Source: Burkholderiales bacterium (GTDB taxonomy: Bacteria; Pseudomonadota; Gammaproteobacteria; Burkholderiales; Ga0077523). From it: a DNA stretch of 64,000 bases. The position numbers and the translations under genes are program-made. The notes below the pieces were generated by a model. It ran no database searches. It had not been told where the DNA came from and saw only the letters and a program-made list of their open reading frames with translations. The stretch spans positions 186,001 to 250,000 of the forward strand of contig JAIESW010000003.1 of assembly GCA_019745565.1 (NCBI GenBank), written 5' to 3'. This document shows positions 54,926 to 64,000 of the stretch, one piece after another (the first letter of the stretch is position 1; every line of letters begins with the position of its first letter).

Positions 54926-56335
54926 TCAGAACGCCCGGCGCACGTCGACGAAGTGACCGGCGATGGCCGCGGCCGCCGCCATCGCGGGGCTCACGAGGTG
55001 CGTGCGACCACCGGCGCCCTGTCGCCCTTCGAAGTTGCGGTTGGATGTGGACGCGCAGCGCTCGCCCGGCTCGAGGCGGTCGTCGTTCATCGCGAGACAC
55101 ATGGAACAGCCCGGCTCGCGCCACTCGAAACCGGCGTCGCGGAACACCCGGTCGAGGCCTTCCGCCTCGGCGGCGCGCTTCACCAGGCCGGACCCCGGCA
55201 CCACCATCGCGAGCTTCACGTTCGCCGCAATGTGACGCCCCTTCACGACCTCGGCGGCAGCACGCAGATCCTCGAGCCGCGAGTTGGTGCACGACCCGAT
55301 GAACACCTTGTCGATGGTGATCTCGGTGATCGGCGTGTTGGCCTCGAGCCCCATGTACTTGAGCGCGCGCTCGAGCGAGTCGCGCTTCACCGGGTCGTCG
55401 ATGCGCGCGGGATCGGGCACACGGGCCTCCACGGTGTCGACCATCTCGGGCGACGTGCCCCAGGTCACCTGCGGCGGAATGGCGGCCGCGTCGAACTCGA
55501 CCACCTTGTCGAACTGCGCACCCGGATCGCTCACCAGCGTGCGCCAGTAAGCCACGGCGCGGTCCCACTGTTCGCCCTTCGGCGCGAACGGCCGGTCGCG
55601 CAGGTATTCGATGGTGGTGTCGTCCACGGCCACCATGCCCGCGCGGGCACCGGCTTCGATCGCCATGTTGCACAAGGTCATCCGGCCTTCCATGGACAGC
55701 GAACGGATCGCGCTGCCGCCGAACTCGATCGCGTAGCCGGTACCACCCGCGGTACCGATCCTGCCGATGATGGCGAGCACCACGTCCTTCGCCGTGACGC
55801 CGCGGCCCAGTTGGCCTTCGACGCGCACCAGCATGCGCTTCGCCTTCTTCAGGTTGAGGCACTGCGTGGCAAGCACGTGCTCCACCTCGGAGGTGCCGAT
55901 GCCGAAGGCCAGCGCGGCAAAGGCGCCGTGCGTGCTGGTATGCGAGTCGCCGCACACCACGGTCATCCCGGGCAGCGTCGCTCCTTGCTCGGGACCGATC
56001 ACGTGGACGATGCCCTGACGCCCGTCCAGGAACGGGAAGTAGGCCTTCGCGCCGTACGCGCGGATGTTGGCGTCCAGGGTCTCCACCTGAATGCGTGAGA
56101 TCGGGTCGCGGATGCCCTTGTCCCAATCCTTTGTGGGGGTATTGTGGTCCGCGGTGGCGACGATGGAATCGACGCGCCAGGGCTTGCGGCCGGCCAGCTT
56201 GAGCCCCTCGTAGGCCTGCGGGCTGGTGACCTCGTGGACCAGGTGGCGGTCGATGTAGACGAGCGCGTTGCCGTCGCCTTCCTCGCGCACGAGGTGGCTC
56301 GACCAGAGCTTGTCGTAGAGGGTTTGTGGTTGCAT
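54926..56335 (-). CDS. leuC: 3-isopropylmalate dehydratase large subunit
   Basis: Aconitase-type [4Fe-4S] enzyme isomerising 2- to 3-isopropylmalate, 469 residues. Cluster cysteines are in [13 protein letters not shown] and the pair in [33 protein letters not shown] is the hallmark. ATG 56335 gives [11 protein letters not shown]; a longer frame lies in the repeat-rich leader. First gene of the leu unit; leuA is not here. Confidence 0.97.
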   Translation of the reverse strand: MQPQTLYDKLWSSHLVREEGDGNALVYIDRHLVHEVTSPQAYEGLKLAGRKPWRVDSIVATADHNTPTKDWDKGIRDPISRIQVETLDANIRAYGAKAYFPFLDGRQGIVHVIGPEQGATLPGMTVVCGDSHTSTHGAFAALAFGIGTSEVEHVLATQCLNLKKAKRMLVRVEGQLGRGVTAKDVVLAIIGRIGTAGGTGYAIEFGGSAIRSLSMEGRMTLCNMAIEAGARAGMVAVDDTTIEYLRDRPFAPKGEQWDRAVAYWRTLVSDPGAQFDKVVEFDAAAIPPQVTWGTSPEMVDTVEARVPDPARIDDPVKRDSLERALKYMGLEANTPITEITIDKVFIGSCTNSRLEDLRAAAEVVKGRHIAANVKLAMVVPGSGLVKRAAEAEGLDRVFRDAGFEWREPGCSMCLAMNDDRLEPGERCASTSNRNFEGRQGAGGRTHLVSPAMAAAAAIAGHFVDVRRAF

Positions 56336-56442
56336 GGCGAGACTCTCCGGATAGCCGGTGATTATGTCACAGCGGTCACCGCGCCTTCCCACTGCGGCGA
56401 TCGACTCGATTGCAACATCGCTCGCCTTGTCGCGCGATAGCG

Positions 56443-56757
56443 TGGGAAGGTTGGGATGGGAATCAGCGGTGGTGGAGAGGGAGACGCCGCTTGCCCCCAC
56501 CCTGACCCTCCCCCACGCTGTGCGTGGGGGAGGGGACGTACTGCGCAGCGTGGGGGAAGGGATTTACGGCGCGGCGTCGAGGAGATGTACTGCGCAGCGC
56601 GGATGGAGGTGAGGATGCACCGCGAGATGCATCGCCAGGCACTCCTTCCCCCGGCTTCGCCGGGGGAAGGTGGGGATGGGGGCCAGCGGCGGTGCAGAGA
56701 GAGACGTCGCTTGCCCCCACCCTAACCCTCCCCCACGCTGCGCGCGGGGGAGGGGAT
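56443..56757. repeat. direct copies of the CCCTCCCCCA palindromic repeat upstream of leuC
   Basis: Two similar stretches of about 93 bases start at 56443 and 56663, 220 bases apart. Each runs from a GGGAAGGTNGGGATGGG arm through CAGCGGYGGTG, GAGACGYCGCTTGCCCCCAC and CCTNACCCTCCCCCACGCTG to a GGGGGAGGGGA arm. Between them is CTTCCCCCGGCTTCGCCGGG with more GGGGGAAGG. The arms resemble the terminal repeats at 30125-30245. The rest of the 456-base leuC-MFS spacer (56336-56442, 56758-56791) shows no gene. Confidence 0.75.
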
Positions 56758-56791
56758 GCACGCCCCCTTCCCTCACCTTCGGGGGGCCGTT

Positions 56792-57949
56792 CTAGTTGCG
56801 CGCGGGCTCCGGAATTCTCAACCAGCGCGCCGTGATGCCGAACGCCACCGCCGCCGCGGCCGCTCCGATGGAGAACGTGATCGCCCCGCCGACGCGATCC
56901 CACAGGAAGCCCGCCAGCAGCCCACCCGCCGCTCCACCGGCGCCGAAGCCGATGCCCGAGTAGAGCGCCTGCCCCTTCGCCTGGTGCCGTCCGCGAAAGA
57001 ATCGATGGGTCAGCGCCACCGCCGCGCCGTGGAAAAAGCCGAACGTGGCCGCGTGGGCGAGCTGGGCCACGAACATCACCGCTGCGGTATTCGGCAGCCA
57101 GCCGATGGTCAGGTAGCGCACGAACGTGATGCCGTACCCGGCGAGCAGCAGCGAGCGCATAGAGAAGTGCGACGACAGCCGCGTCCACGTCCAGAACACG
57201 ACCACCTCGGCGACCACGCCCATCGCCCACAGCATGCCCACCGTGCCCTTGTTGTACTCGTGGTCCACCAGCCAGATCGAGTAGAACGTGTTGTACGGCC
57301 CGTTCGCGAGCGCGCTCAGGAAGCATCCTGCGAACAGCGCGATGACCTCGGGCCGCTTCAGGATGTCCCAGACCTTCACATGATCGTTGTGATGCGGATG
57401 GGTCGGCGCCTCGGGAATGTTGAACGACGTCACCGCGTGCAACGCGAGCAGTCCCGCGATCATCCACGCTGCCGCACGGATGCCGGTGTAGTCGAGCGCA
57501 TACCCGGCCACCACCACGACCGCCACGAAACCCACCGATCCCCACGCGCGGATGCGCCCATAGCCGCCCGGCCGGTCGCCGAGATGACCCAGCGTCGTCG
57601 CCTCGACCAGCGGCAGGGTTCCGCTCCAGAAGAGATTCATCGCGAGCATCACGACGAGCAGCCAGACGAAGCTCGAATCGACGAACACGCCGCAGAACGT
57701 CAGCAGCGTGCAGAGCGTGGTGATGCGCACGATGGGCGCGCGCTGACCGCGCGTGTCCGCGATCCAGCCCCAGAACGCAGGCCCCGCCATGCGCGTCACC
57801 GGCACCACCGCGAGCAGCATGCCGATCTGCGCCGAGGTGAGCCCCACCGACTTGAGGTACAGCGCCCAGTAGGGTGCGAACACCCCGAGAAACGCGAAAT
57901 AGAAGAAGTAGAACGTCGCGAGGCGGCCCGCGGGGACCGCGGCGCTCAT
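56792..57949 (-). CDS. MFS transporter (MFS_1-like / HcaT-type)
   Basis: 385 residues with about 12 hydrophobic helices. It opens with LATFYFFYFAFLGVFAPYWALYLKSVGLTSAQIG and has AFWGWIADTRGQRAPIVR, the loop typical of the PF12832-like branch that includes E. coli HcaT (phenylpropionate) and nucleoside/sugar permeases. The substrate cannot be deduced. A histidine-rich loop (PTHPHHNDHVKVW, about residue 187) lies between the two halves. It is 12 bases after the HEAGH gene, probably cotranscribed. Confidence 0.85.
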   Translation of the reverse strand: MSAAVPAGRLATFYFFYFAFLGVFAPYWALYLKSVGLTSAQIGMLLAVVPVTRMAGPAFWGWIADTRGQRAPIVRITTLCTLLTFCGVFVDSSFVWLLVVMLAMNLFWSGTLPLVEATTLGHLGDRPGGYGRIRAWGSVGFVAVVVVAGYALDYTGIRAAAWMIAGLLALHAVTSFNIPEAPTHPHHNDHVKVWDILKRPEVIALFAGCFLSALANGPYNTFYSIWLVDHEYNKGTVGMLWAMGVVAEVVVFWTWTRLSSHFSMRSLLLAGYGITFVRYLTIGWLPNTAAVMFVAQLAHAATFGFFHGAAVALTHRFFRGRHQAKGQALYSGIGFGAGGAAGGLLAGFLWDRVGGAITFSIGAAAAAVAFGITARWLRIPEPARN

Positions 57950-57961
57950 CGTACGCCCCGG

Positions 57962-58507
57962 CTATTCGTACTGTTTGTCGTCATTCCAGCGCCACACCAG
58001 CCAGCCGAGCGTCGCGAGCATGCCGGCCCAGGCGACCAGCCGCACGAACCCGGCGAGCGTCGTGTCGAATTGCAGCACGCCCCAGCGAGTGAGGATCTCG
58101 GTCCAGTCGTGCTCGCCGCTGCCCACCAGCGGCAGCACGTGGGCGCGGGCGTCCGCCATGTAGCGCGCGATGTTCCAGAAATTCTCGAAGAACCACAGCA
58201 CCCCGACAGCGAACGACACCGTCTCGCGCCGCGCCCAGAAGCTGCCGATCACCACCAGCGGAAACACGAGTTGCGCCATGGTGCCGCCATAGACCGTGAT
58301 GCGGCTGCCCAGCAGCAGGCCGAAGATGGGATGGCCTGCCTCGTGGAACACCAGGTTCGCCCCGTCCAGGACGTGGACCCAGCCCTCGCCCGTGTTCGCG
58401 AACCACGCGCAATACGTCGCGAACAGACCCGCCGTGATCAGACCACCCACGCCCACCGGCTTCCAGCCGGCCTCGTGGAGCTCGCGCAGACGGTCCATCC
58501 ATTCCAT
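57962..58507 (-). CDS. small membrane protein with HEAGH zinc-peptidase motif
   Basis: 181 residues with about four hydrophobic helices (near 17-38, 68-90, 97-113 and 152-172). ANLVFHEAGHPIFGLLLGS places HEAGH at 55-59 within a membrane segment, as in site-2-protease-like (M50) proteins. A possible third ligand is D119 in NIARYMADARAH, in place of the usual NxxPxxxxDG. ATG 58507 (MEWMDRLRELHEAG) chosen; the upstream extension enters a repeat. Real function unknown; peptidase activity is inference. Confidence 0.72.
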   Translation of the reverse strand: MEWMDRLRELHEAGWKPVGVGGLITAGLFATYCAWFANTGEGWVHVLDGANLVFHEAGHPIFGLLLGSRITVYGGTMAQLVFPLVVIGSFWARRETVSFAVGVLWFFENFWNIARYMADARAHVLPLVGSGEHDWTEILTRWGVLQFDTTLAGFVRLVAWAGMLATLGWLVWRWNDDKQYE

Positions 58508-58523
58508 GGGCCCAGATCGACCG

Positions 58524-58679
58524 TCAGTGCCGCCGGGCCGCGCCAAGACACTGACGCGCCCCCTCGGGGGGCAGCGACTGAAAGGAGCGCGGGGGGTGTT
58601 TCATAGCCGCGCCGGGCCGCCCCAAGCGGGCTGCCCCCTCGGGGGGAGAGGCCGAAGGCCTATCGGGGGGGCAGTCATC
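58524..58679 (-). repeat. GC-rich repeat after aroC (one full copy and a divergent one)
   Basis: 58613-58679 is a full unit: on the minus strand, right after the aroC TAA, it reads GATGACTGCCCCCCCGATAG then GGCCTTCGGCC. 58524-58602 is a diverged unit (same GCCGGGCCGCGCCAAG and CCCCCTCGGGGGG, but a changed end, GCAGCGACTGAAAGGAGCGC). Same family and gene-relative orientation as the arrays after ppiB and fimV. Confidence 0.9.
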
Positions 58680-59849
58680 TTAGGCTTCGTTAGCGTCGGG
58701 ATCGGTCGATGCGCGCGAGGGCTGGACCGGATAGCGCTCCCTGGCCCCGTCGGGCGCCTGCGCTGCGAGCTGCGGCGTGTCGGTGATGACGTCGGCATTC
58801 TGCGCCCGATGGCGCAAAGCGTGGTCCATCAGCACGATCGCCAGCATCGCCTCCGCGATCGGCGTCGCACGGATGCCGACGCACGGATCGTGACGGCCGA
58901 AGGTCTCCACCGTAACCGGATTGCCGGCCTTGTCGATGGAGCGGCGCGCGAGGCGGATGCTCGAGGTGGGTTTGATGGCGACGTTCACGACGATGTCCTG
59001 CCCGGTGGAGATCCCGCCCAGGATGCCGCCGGCATTGTTCGAGAGAAAGCCCTCGGGCGTCATTTCGTCACCGTGCTCGGTGCCCTTCTGCGCCACCGAC
59101 CGGAAGCCCGCGCCGATCTCCACGCCCTTCACCGCGTTGATGCTCATCATCGCGTACGCGATGTCGGCATCGAGCTTGTCGTCCACCGGTTCGCCCCACC
59201 CTACCGGCACACCGGTCGCGACGGCGGTGACCTGCGCGCCCACCGAATCGCCGCTCTTGCGCAGGCGTTCCATGAACTCCTCGAGCTGCGGCACGACCTC
59301 CGGGTCGGCGCTGAAGAACGGATTGGCGTTCACGCCTTCCCACGAGCGGAACGGCATCGCGATGGGTCCCAGCTGCGACAGGTATCCACGCACCTCGACA
59401 CCGTGACGCTCGCGCAGCCATTTCTTCGCGATGGCACCGGCGGCCACGCGTACTGCCGTCTCGCGCGCCGATTGCCGGCCACCGCCGCGGTAGTCGCGGA
59501 TGCCGTACTTCTGCCAGTACGTGTAGTCGGCATGCCCCGGACGGAACGTCTCCTTGATGGCACCGTAGTCCTGGCTGCGCTGGTCGGTGTTACGGATCAG
59601 CAATCCGATCGGGGTCCCGGTGGTCCGCCCCTCGAAGACGCCGGAGAGGATCTCGACCGTGTCGCTCTCCTTGCGCTGGGTGACGAAACGCGACGTTCCG
59701 GGCTTGCGGCGGTCCAGTTCGACCTGGATGTCCTCGGCCGCCAGCGCCATGCCCGGCGGGCATCCGTCCACCACGCAGCCGATCCCCGGTCCGTGGCTCT
59801 CGCCGAACGAGGTCACGCAGTAGAGCCGCCCCAGCGTGTTACCCGACAT
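58680..59849 (-). CDS. aroC: chorismate synthase
   Basis: Last shikimate-pathway step, making chorismate with reduced FMN. It has 389 residues, slightly long due to a Pro/Arg/Asp tail ([19 protein letters not shown]). Signatures: [32 protein letters not shown] and [23 protein letters not shown] 59849 begins [16 protein letters not shown]. Its stop is followed immediately by the repeat; upstream is a 160-base divergent region facing the second GGDEF-EAL gene. Confidence 0.97.
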   Translation of the reverse strand: MSGNTLGRLYCVTSFGESHGPGIGCVVDGCPPGMALAAEDIQVELDRRKPGTSRFVTQRKESDTVEILSGVFEGRTTGTPIGLLIRNTDQRSQDYGAIKETFRPGHADYTYWQKYGIRDYRGGGRQSARETAVRVAAGAIAKKWLRERHGVEVRGYLSQLGPIAMPFRSWEGVNANPFFSADPEVVPQLEEFMERLRKSGDSVGAQVTAVATGVPVGWGEPVDDKLDADIAYAMMSINAVKGVEIGAGFRSVAQKGTEHGDEMTPEGFLSNNAGGILGGISTGQDIVVNVAIKPTSSIRLARRSIDKAGNPVTVETFGRHDPCVGIRATPIAEAMLAIVLMDHALRHRAQNADVITDTPQLAAQAPDGARERYPVQPSRASTDPDANEA

Positions 59850-60009
59850 CGCCTATCTCTTCGAAAATAAAGCGGAATCTTAGCACGCAGGGGCCCGGAA
59901 AAAGACTTGCGCGCGGACCGCACCGGATTCAAGCTGCGCCTGCCGGAGCCGTTAGTGGAGGGTACGCTGTGACGACCGAACCCCGGGCGCAGAGCTGAAC
60001 CAGACGCCC

Positions 60010-62925
60010 ATGACCGCCCCCGCACCCCGCTTCCTCACCTGGCAGAGCCTGTCCGCCTATACGTGGCTAGACACGGCCGTATGGGTGTTCGACGCCGACC
60101 GTTCGCGCAAGCTGTGGGCGAATGCGGCCGCGCTGGAGCTGTGGAAGGCCGCAAACCTCGAGGAACTGGTCGCGCGCGACTACTCGGACCAGTCGCCGGC
60201 CGCCAAGGCCAGGACCGTCAGCGCGCTGGAATGCGTGAAGCGCGGCGAGATCCCGCGGGAGTTCTGGACCTTCTACCCGCGCGGCGAACCGCTGCAGGTG
60301 TCGGTGCGCATCACCGGCATCCTCACCGAAGACGGGCGCCTCGCCCTGCTCTTCGAGGCGCAGCCCGTGGCCGAGGCCGCCATTCCGCCCGACATCGCCC
60401 GGCGGGTCGAAGCCTTCCGCCACACCGGCTCGCTCATTTCGCTGCACGACGAGGACGGCCGGGCGCTCACTCGCAACCCCGCCGCGCTCGAAGCGTTCGG
60501 CCCGGTGAATCCGCAGGCCACCGGCGATGATCTCGGAATCCAGCTCGGCAGCGAGGACACCCGCGAGGATCTGGTCGCAGCGATCGCCAGCGGCGACGAG
60601 TTCCAGCGCCGCGTGCTGGTCAGGACCCGCCAGGGCTTGCGCTGGCACGACGTACGCTGCCGCCCGCTCAACGATCCGGCGACCGGCGGCCGCATCCTGC
60701 TGCTCGACGCCCAGGACGTCACCGAGGCCCAGCGGGTGCACGAGCGCCTCGGGGTCGAGCGCATCGTCCTGGAGATGGTGTCGCTCGGACGACCGCTGCG
60801 CGAGGTGATCGACGCCCTCATCCATGGCGTCGAGAGCATCCTGCCCGGATTGCGCTTCTCGGTGCTGGAGCTGCGCGAAGGGCGTCTGTACAACCTGTCC
60901 GCGCCGAGCCTGCCCGAGGCTTACCGGTGCGCTATCGAAGGCGTCGCCATCGGGCCCAACGTGGGTTCCTGCGGAACCGCCGCCTTTCTCGGCGAACCCG
61001 TCATCGTCGAGAACATCGCAACGGATCACCGCTGGGAGGACTATCGCGCGCTCGCGCTGTCGCACGGACTGCGCGCCTGCTGGTCGATCCCCATCAAGGC
61101 CGGCGACGGGAGCGTCCAGGGCGCCTTCGCCGCGTATCACACGGAACCGCGCTTGCCGACCGACGAGGAACGCTCGGTGATCGAATCGGCCCGCCATATC
61201 GCCGCCATCGCCATCGAGCGCGATCGCACGCAGGCGGCGATCGAACAGGGGCGCAGCCAGTTGCAGATGATCCTCGACGCGATGCCGATCAGCATCGCCT
61301 ACGTCGACGAACATCTGCGCTACCACTTCGTGAACCGGGCCTTCGAGCAGTGGTTCGGCACGACGCGCTCCCAGGCGATCGGCCGCCGCAGCACCGACAT
61401 CATCGGCGGCGAGCTGTACTCAGCCATCGCACCCTACCTGCAGCGCGTGATGACGGGCGAGGAAGTGCGCTACGAAGCGGAACGGGTGGACCGCGACGGC
61501 AGGAAGCGCTACGTCGACGTGCACTACCTGCCGCACTTGGGGCCGGACGGGCGCGTGCTGGGCCACTTCGGCATCCTCCACGACATCACGACGCGCAAGC
61601 AGAACGAGCAGCTGCTCGAGTACCTCGCCACGCACGATCAGCTGACCGGGCTGCCGAACCGCAACCTGCTGTCCGAACACATGCAGCTCGCGCTGTCCCG
61701 GGGCACCCGCACGGGCTACGGCATCGGCGTCCTGTTCGTGGACCTCGACCGCTTCAAGTACGTGAACGACACGCTCGGACACGACGCCGGCGATCGCCTG
61801 CTCAAGTCCGTGGCCGAGCGCTTCCGCGCCAACGTGCGCGGCGCGGACATGGTGGCGCGGCTCGGGGGCGACGAATTCGTGGTGCTGATGGACGAACTGC
61901 ACGACGTGCAGGAGGCTGCGGCGCTCGCGCGCAAGCTGCTGTCGGTGCTGCGCGACCCCTTCACGGTGGACGGCCACGACCTGTACGTCACCGCGAGCAT
62001 CGGTGTCGCCGTGGCTCCCGACGACGGGCTCGACCCGGCATCGCTGCTGAAGCACGCCGACATCGCCATGTATCGCGCGAAGGCCCAGGGCAAGAACGAC
62101 TTCCAGTTCTTCTCGGCCGAAGCGACCGCGGCATCCTTCGAGCACCTGATGCTCGACAACGCGCTGCGCAAGGCCGTCGAGCGCAACGAGTTCGTGCTCC
62201 ACTTCCAGCCGATCGTCGACCTGCTCACCGGTCGCACCGAGGCCGTCGAAACGCTGTTGCGCTGGCGGCACCCGGATCTGGGGCTCGTGCCACCGGCCAA
62301 GTTCATCCCGCTCGCCGAGGAAACCGGTCTCATCGTGCCGATCGGCGCCTGGGTCCTGGAAGAGGCCTGCCGCCAGATCGCGAAGCTCGCCGAACGCGGC
62401 ATCCACGATCTGCGCGTGGCCGTGAACCTTTCGCCGAAGCAGTTCCGGGAGCGGGATCTCGCCAAGACGGTGGAGCGCGCTCTCGAGCAAAGCGGCCTCG
62501 ACCCGCGCCGCCTCGGCCTGGAGGTCACGGAGAGCAGCATGATGGAGAACCCGGAGTCGGCAACGCAGACGCTCGCCCGCTTCCGCGAAATGGGCGTCAA
62601 GATCTCCATCGACGACTTCGGGACGGGGTATTCGTCGCTCTCGTTCGTGAAGCGCTTCCCGATCGATGCACTGAAGGTCGACCAGTCGTTCATCCGCGAC
62701 ATCGTCGAGGACGACGACGACGCCAGCATCACGCGGGCCATCATCGCGATGGGGCGCAGTCTGCGGCTGGACATCGTGGCCGAAGGCGTGGAAAGCGCAT
62801 CGCAGCTCACCCTCCTCCGCGCCGAAGGCTGCCACAAGGCCCAGGGCTACTACTTCAGCCGCCCGGTGCCGGTCGACGCTCTGGCGGATTGGCTCGAAGC
62901 CGGCGGCGCGCTGAGCACAGCTTGA
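60010..62925 (+). CDS. PAS-PAS-GAF-PAS-GGDEF-EAL c-di-GMP signalling protein
   Basis: 971 residues, no membrane helix. Two N-terminal PAS-like parts (about 18-120 and 130-245, where RWHDVRCRPL is typical), a GAF domain (250-405, with GSCGTAAFLGEPVIVENIATD), a third PAS (410-530), then GGDEF (GGDEF at 619-623, inhibitory-site RGAD at 610-613) and EAL (about 715-965; E747 in VETLLRW, DDFGTG, KVDQSF and AEGVES intact). Both catalytic domains look complete. The signal sensed is unknown. Divergent from aroC; thyA follows 60 bases later. Confidence 0.93.
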   Translation: MTAPAPRFLTWQSLSAYTWLDTAVWVFDADRSRKLWANAAALELWKAANLEELVARDYSDQSPAAKARTVSALECVKRGEIPREFWTFYPRGEPLQVSVRITGILTEDGRLALLFEAQPVAEAAIPPDIARRVEAFRHTGSLISLHDEDGRALTRNPAALEAFGPVNPQATGDDLGIQLGSEDTREDLVAAIASGDEFQRRVLVRTRQGLRWHDVRCRPLNDPATGGRILLLDAQDVTEAQRVHERLGVERIVLEMVSLGRPLREVIDALIHGVESILPGLRFSVLELREGRLYNLSAPSLPEAYRCAIEGVAIGPNVGSCGTAAFLGEPVIVENIATDHRWEDYRALALSHGLRACWSIPIKAGDGSVQGAFAAYHTEPRLPTDEERSVIESARHIAAIAIERDRTQAAIEQGRSQLQMILDAMPISIAYVDEHLRYHFVNRAFEQWFGTTRSQAIGRRSTDIIGGELYSAIAPYLQRVMTGEEVRYEAERVDRDGRKRYVDVHYLPHLGPDGRVLGHFGILHDITTRKQNEQLLEYLATHDQLTGLPNRNLLSEHMQLALSRGTRTGYGIGVLFVDLDRFKYVNDTLGHDAGDRLLKSVAERFRANVRGADMVARLGGDEFVVLMDELHDVQEAAALARKLLSVLRDPFTVDGHDLYVTASIGVAVAPDDGLDPASLLKHADIAMYRAKAQGKNDFQFFSAEATAASFEHLMLDNALRKAVERNEFVLHFQPIVDLLTGRTEAVETLLRWRHPDLGLVPPAKFIPLAEETGLIVPIGAWVLEEACRQIAKLAERGIHDLRVAVNLSPKQFRERDLAKTVERALEQSGLDPRRLGLEVTESSMMENPESATQTLARFREMGVKISIDDFGTGYSSLSFVKRFPIDALKVDQSFIRDIVEDDDDASITRAIIAMGRSLRLDIVAEGVESASQLTLLRAEGCHKAQGYYFSRPVPVDALADWLEAGGALSTA

Positions 62926-62985
62926 GAGAGCCGGCACCGCTGGCCTAAACTACGCCTCGTCACCCGAACGACGAGCGCCGCGGCC

Positions 62986-63780
62986 ATGCAGCAATACCTC
63001 GACTTGATGCGTCACGTGCTGGAGCACGGCACGCGCAAGTCCGATCGCACCGGCACCGGAACCCTGAGCGTCTTCGGTGCGCAGCTGCGCTTCGATCTGG
63101 CCGAAGGGTTTCCCCTGGTGACGACCAAGAAATTGCATCTGAAGTCGATCGTCCACGAACTCCTGTGGTTCCTGCGCGGCGACACCAACGTGCGCTACCT
63201 GCGCGAGAACGGCGTGACCATCTGGGACGAATGGGCCGACGCGAACGGCGAACTCGGTCCGGTCTACGGCCATCAATGGCGGTCGTGGCCGACACCGGAC
63301 GGCGGTCACGTGGACCAGATCGCCCAGGTCCTTGCGGAGATCAAGCGCAACCCCGATTCGCGGCGTCTGATGGTCACCGCCTGGAACCCGGCCGACATTC
63401 CGAAGATGGCGCTGGCGCCCTGCCACGCGCTGTTCCAGTTCTATGTGGCGGATGGCCGGCTCTCCTGCCAGTTGTATCAGCGCAGCGCCGACGTATTCCT
63501 CGGCGTGCCCTTCAACATCGCCTCGTATGCGCTGCTCACCCTGATGATGGCGCAGGTATGCGGCCTCGCACCCGGCGATTTCGTGCACACCTTCGGCGAC
63601 ACGCATCTGTACCTGAACCACCTGGAACAGGCCCGCGAACAGCTCAAGCGCACCCCGCGGCCGCTGCCGTTCATGCAGGTGAACCCGGCAGTGAAGGACT
63701 TGTTCGCGTTCCGCTACGAGGATTTCACGCTGGTCGGCTACGACCCGCATCCCCACATCAAGGCGGCGGTCGCGATTTGA
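62986..63780 (+). CDS. thyA: thymidylate synthase
   Basis: Converts dUMP to dTMP with methylene-tetrahydrofolate. It has 264 residues, the E. coli size. Catalytic C146 is in [12 protein letters not shown]; the [11 protein letters not shown] loop and [13 protein letters not shown] are diagnostic. ATG 62986 begins [15 protein letters not shown]. folA begins at the stop, so the pair recycles the dihydrofolate this enzyme produces. Confidence 0.98.
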   Translation: MQQYLDLMRHVLEHGTRKSDRTGTGTLSVFGAQLRFDLAEGFPLVTTKKLHLKSIVHELLWFLRGDTNVRYLRENGVTIWDEWADANGELGPVYGHQWRSWPTPDGGHVDQIAQVLAEIKRNPDSRRLMVTAWNPADIPKMALAPCHALFQFYVADGRLSCQLYQRSADVFLGVPFNIASYALLTLMMAQVCGLAPGDFVHTFGDTHLYLNHLEQAREQLKRTPRPLPFMQVNPAVKDLFAFRYEDFTLVGYDPHPHIKAAVAI

Positions 63781-63794
63781 CTTCTGCAGGTTCC

Positions 63795-64000
63795 GTGCGG
63801 CCGCGCGTGTCGTTGATCGCCGCAGTGGCGACCAACGGCGTCATCGGCCGTGACGGTCGCATGCCCTGGCATCTGCCCGAGGACCTGAAGCGCTTCAAGG
63901 CGCTCACCATGGGCCACGCGATCGTGATGGGGCGCAAGACCTACGATTCCATCGGACGGCTGCTGCCCGGGCGCCGCACCATCATCGTCACACGGCAACG
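63795..64000 (+). CDS. folA: dihydrofolate reductase, 5' part only
   Basis: Regenerates tetrahydrofolate; the gene runs off the right edge. The translation [20 protein letters not shown], then [20 protein letters not shown] and [16 protein letters not shown], matches DHFR closely. GTG 63795 ([11 protein letters not shown]) is the chosen start; alternatives are TTG 63777, which overlaps the thyA stop, and GTG 63807. Coupled to thyA. Confidence 0.92.
   Translation, partial: MRPRVSLIAAVATNGVIGRDGRMPWHLPEDLKRFKALTMGHAIVMGRKTYDSIGRLLPGRRTIIVTRQ

Overview
This 64-kb window is a GC-rich (roughly two-thirds G+C by eye), densely coded stretch of a bacterial main chromosome. The gene families and their order point to a betaproteobacterium of the Burkholderiales/Nitrosomonadales grade: nuoABCDE next to tRNA-Leu, secG and tpiA; rlmE-ftsH-folP-glmM-pstSCAB; bamE and fur divergent, followed by recN-nadK and hrcA-hemH-grpE-dnaK-dnaJ; and leuC-leuD-leuB-asd-fimV-truA-trpF-trpB-trpA-accD-folC-dedD-cvpA-purF-metZ. 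I see no phage, IS transposase, CRISPR array, rRNA or plasmid gene. The species cannot be named from this sequence.

Layout. 1-3.2 kb: start of the complex I operon (nuoA-E, minus strand), with two matched hairpins between nuoA and nuoB. 3.3-4.6 kb: tRNA-Leu(GAG), secG, tpiA. 4.7-8.6 kb: phosphate ABC transporter pstSCAB without phoU. 8.7-13.6 kb: glmM, folP, ftsH, rlmE. 13.7-20.7 kb: yhbY, a DUF4149 membrane protein, greA, carB, carA, dapB, bamE. 20.8-30.1 kb: fur, recN, nadK, then the heat-shock block hrcA, hemH, grpE, dnaK, dnaJ with two good sigma-32 promoters. 30.3-34.0 kb: a PAS-GGDEF-EAL protein and cysS. 34.3-38.7 kb: an envelope cluster (a TPR protein and an L,D-transpeptidase sharing a C-terminal domain, two cyclophilins, lpxH). 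38.7-48.6 kb: metZ, purF, cvpA, dedD, folC, accD, trpABF, truA. 48.9-56.3 kb: fimV, asd, leuB, leuD, leuC. 56.8-59.8 kb: an MFS transporter, a small HEAGH membrane protein, aroC. 60.0-64.0 kb: a second PAS/GAF-GGDEF-EAL protein, thyA and the start of folA.

What stands out. Almost all protein genes are housekeeping; the unusual material is in regulation and in non-coding repeats. (1) A very good match to the SAM-II riboswitch, with a strong sigma-70 promoter before it and an intrinsic terminator after it, precedes metZ. (2) A GC-rich repeat of about 80 bp occurs at three loci (three tandem copies, two tandem copies, and one copy plus a divergent partial). In every case it begins directly after a gene's stop codon, in the same orientation relative to that gene. 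(3) Two more palindromic repeat families occur, one with 21-bp perfect terminal inverted repeats. (4) The first GGDEF-EAL gene seems to start at ATA behind a strong Shine-Dalgarno and carries an apparently degenerate zinc-sensor-like (CZB-like) domain plus a LOV-like PAS without the photoactive cysteine. (5) Adjacent TPR and L,D-transpeptidase genes share a homologous C-terminal NTF2-like domain, which suggests one cell-wall module.

How the genes work together: respiration (nuo), phosphate uptake (pst), cell-wall and envelope precursors (glmM, dapB, lpxH, L,D-transpeptidase, bamE), folate and thymidylate synthesis (folP, folC, thyA, folA), amino-acid synthesis (car, asd, leu, trp, metZ, aroC), purine synthesis (purF), proteostasis (dnaK system, ftsH, cyclophilins) and c-di-GMP signalling.
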